From the NCBI GenBank assembly GCA_002725175.2, contig PBQX02000011.1, positions 1 to 5,501 on the forward strand: a DNA stretch of 5,501 nt, in the 5' to 3' direction. The notes under the pieces are model-generated. The model had not been told where the DNA came from. It worked only from the letters and a program-made list of their open reading frames with translations, and did not search any database. This document shows, in pieces, positions 5,445-5,501 of the stretch. Each line of letters opens with the position of its first letter. Position 1 is the first letter of the stretch. The position numbers and the translations under genes were made by a program. The stretch comes from CACKLF01 sp002725175. Lineage in GTDB: Bacteria > Pseudomonadota > Alphaproteobacteria > Rhodobacterales > Rhodobacteraceae.

Positions 5445-5501
5445 TGGAGATGATGGGACTTGAACCCACGACCCCCTGCTTGCAAAGCAGGTGCTCTTCC
5501 A
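5445..5501 (-). tRNA. tRNA-Ala (anticodon UGC), 5' end cut by window edge
   Basis: The 3' 57 bases of a tRNA. Read on the minus strand there is the end of the D loop and arm (TGGAAGAGC), the anticodon stem CCTGC/GCAGG around loop TTTGCAA with anticodon TGC, a variable loop, the T arm GTGGG-TTCAAGT-CCCAT, and the acceptor strand CATCTCC with discriminator A. The predicted missing 5' acceptor strand is GGAGATG. No CCA is encoded (CGA follows), so it must be added by the nucleotidyltransferase. In many actinobacteria tRNA-Ala(UGC) sits just after gyrA and tRNA-Ile near the origin, which fits the crgA/pknB neighbourhood here. Confidence 0.95.

Noticed and set aside
5425..5469. N-terminal extension of the 64-residue protein starting MGSSPI
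   Set aside because: It would be translated from the 3' half of the tRNA-Ala gene; such GSSP-type starts are a known artefact of tRNA sequence, and a better ATG with AAGGT lies at 5424.
1..5501. CRISPR array, insertion sequence, phage or toxin-antitoxin content
   Set aside because: No repeat-spacer pattern, transposase, integrase or terminal inverted repeats were seen; the content is housekeeping and division genes.

Overview
This looks like an origin-proximal core region of an AT-rich actinobacterium. The actinobacterial assignment rests on three things. The first is a CrgA-type division protein, a family typical of Actinobacteria. The second is a PP2C phosphatase directly followed by a four-PASTA, PknB-type kinase whose ATP lysine and helix-C glutamate fall at K40 and E59, the same numbers as in Mycobacterium PknB. 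The third is a short MutY that ends in a winged-helix-like tail instead of the usual NUDIX-like domain. The low GC content (about one third by eye) and the very short gaps between genes suggest a streamlined, probably marine lineage such as Candidatus Actinomarina. That placement is inference and was not tested by any search.

Layout, left to right. Minus strand: the start of seryl-tRNA synthetase (serS, running off the left edge), preceded four bases upstream by an unrecognised membrane-anchored protein with a CARDB/Ig-like C-terminal end. An 81-bp divergent gap (1379-1459) then leads into a tight plus-strand run: PP2C phosphatase (pstP-like), PASTA kinase (pknB), mutY and crgA. These genes are joined by a 4-base overlap, an 11-base overlap and a 14-base gap. 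Beyond crgA and converging on it are two abutting small membrane-protein genes on the minus strand. They lie 20 bases downstream of a tRNA-Ala(UGC) gene that is cut by the right edge.

Functionally the plus-strand run is a cell-envelope and division signalling unit. The kinase senses envelope material through its external PASTA repeats, the phosphatase reverses its phosphorylations, and CrgA is a division-site membrane protein in the same neighbourhood. MutY, a DNA-repair enzyme, appears to be a passenger in the operon. The rodA, pbpA, pknA and FHA genes that accompany pstP and pknB in mycobacteria are absent from this stretch.

The window contains 44 N bases, all between 428 and 3849. By hand count 29 fall at third codon positions (15 of 16 in the kinase), so they look like strain polymorphism in a consensus and not random error. 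No CRISPR array, mobile element or clear intrinsic terminator was seen. I found no convincing novel system. The least explained parts are the CARDB-like protein and the two small membrane proteins.
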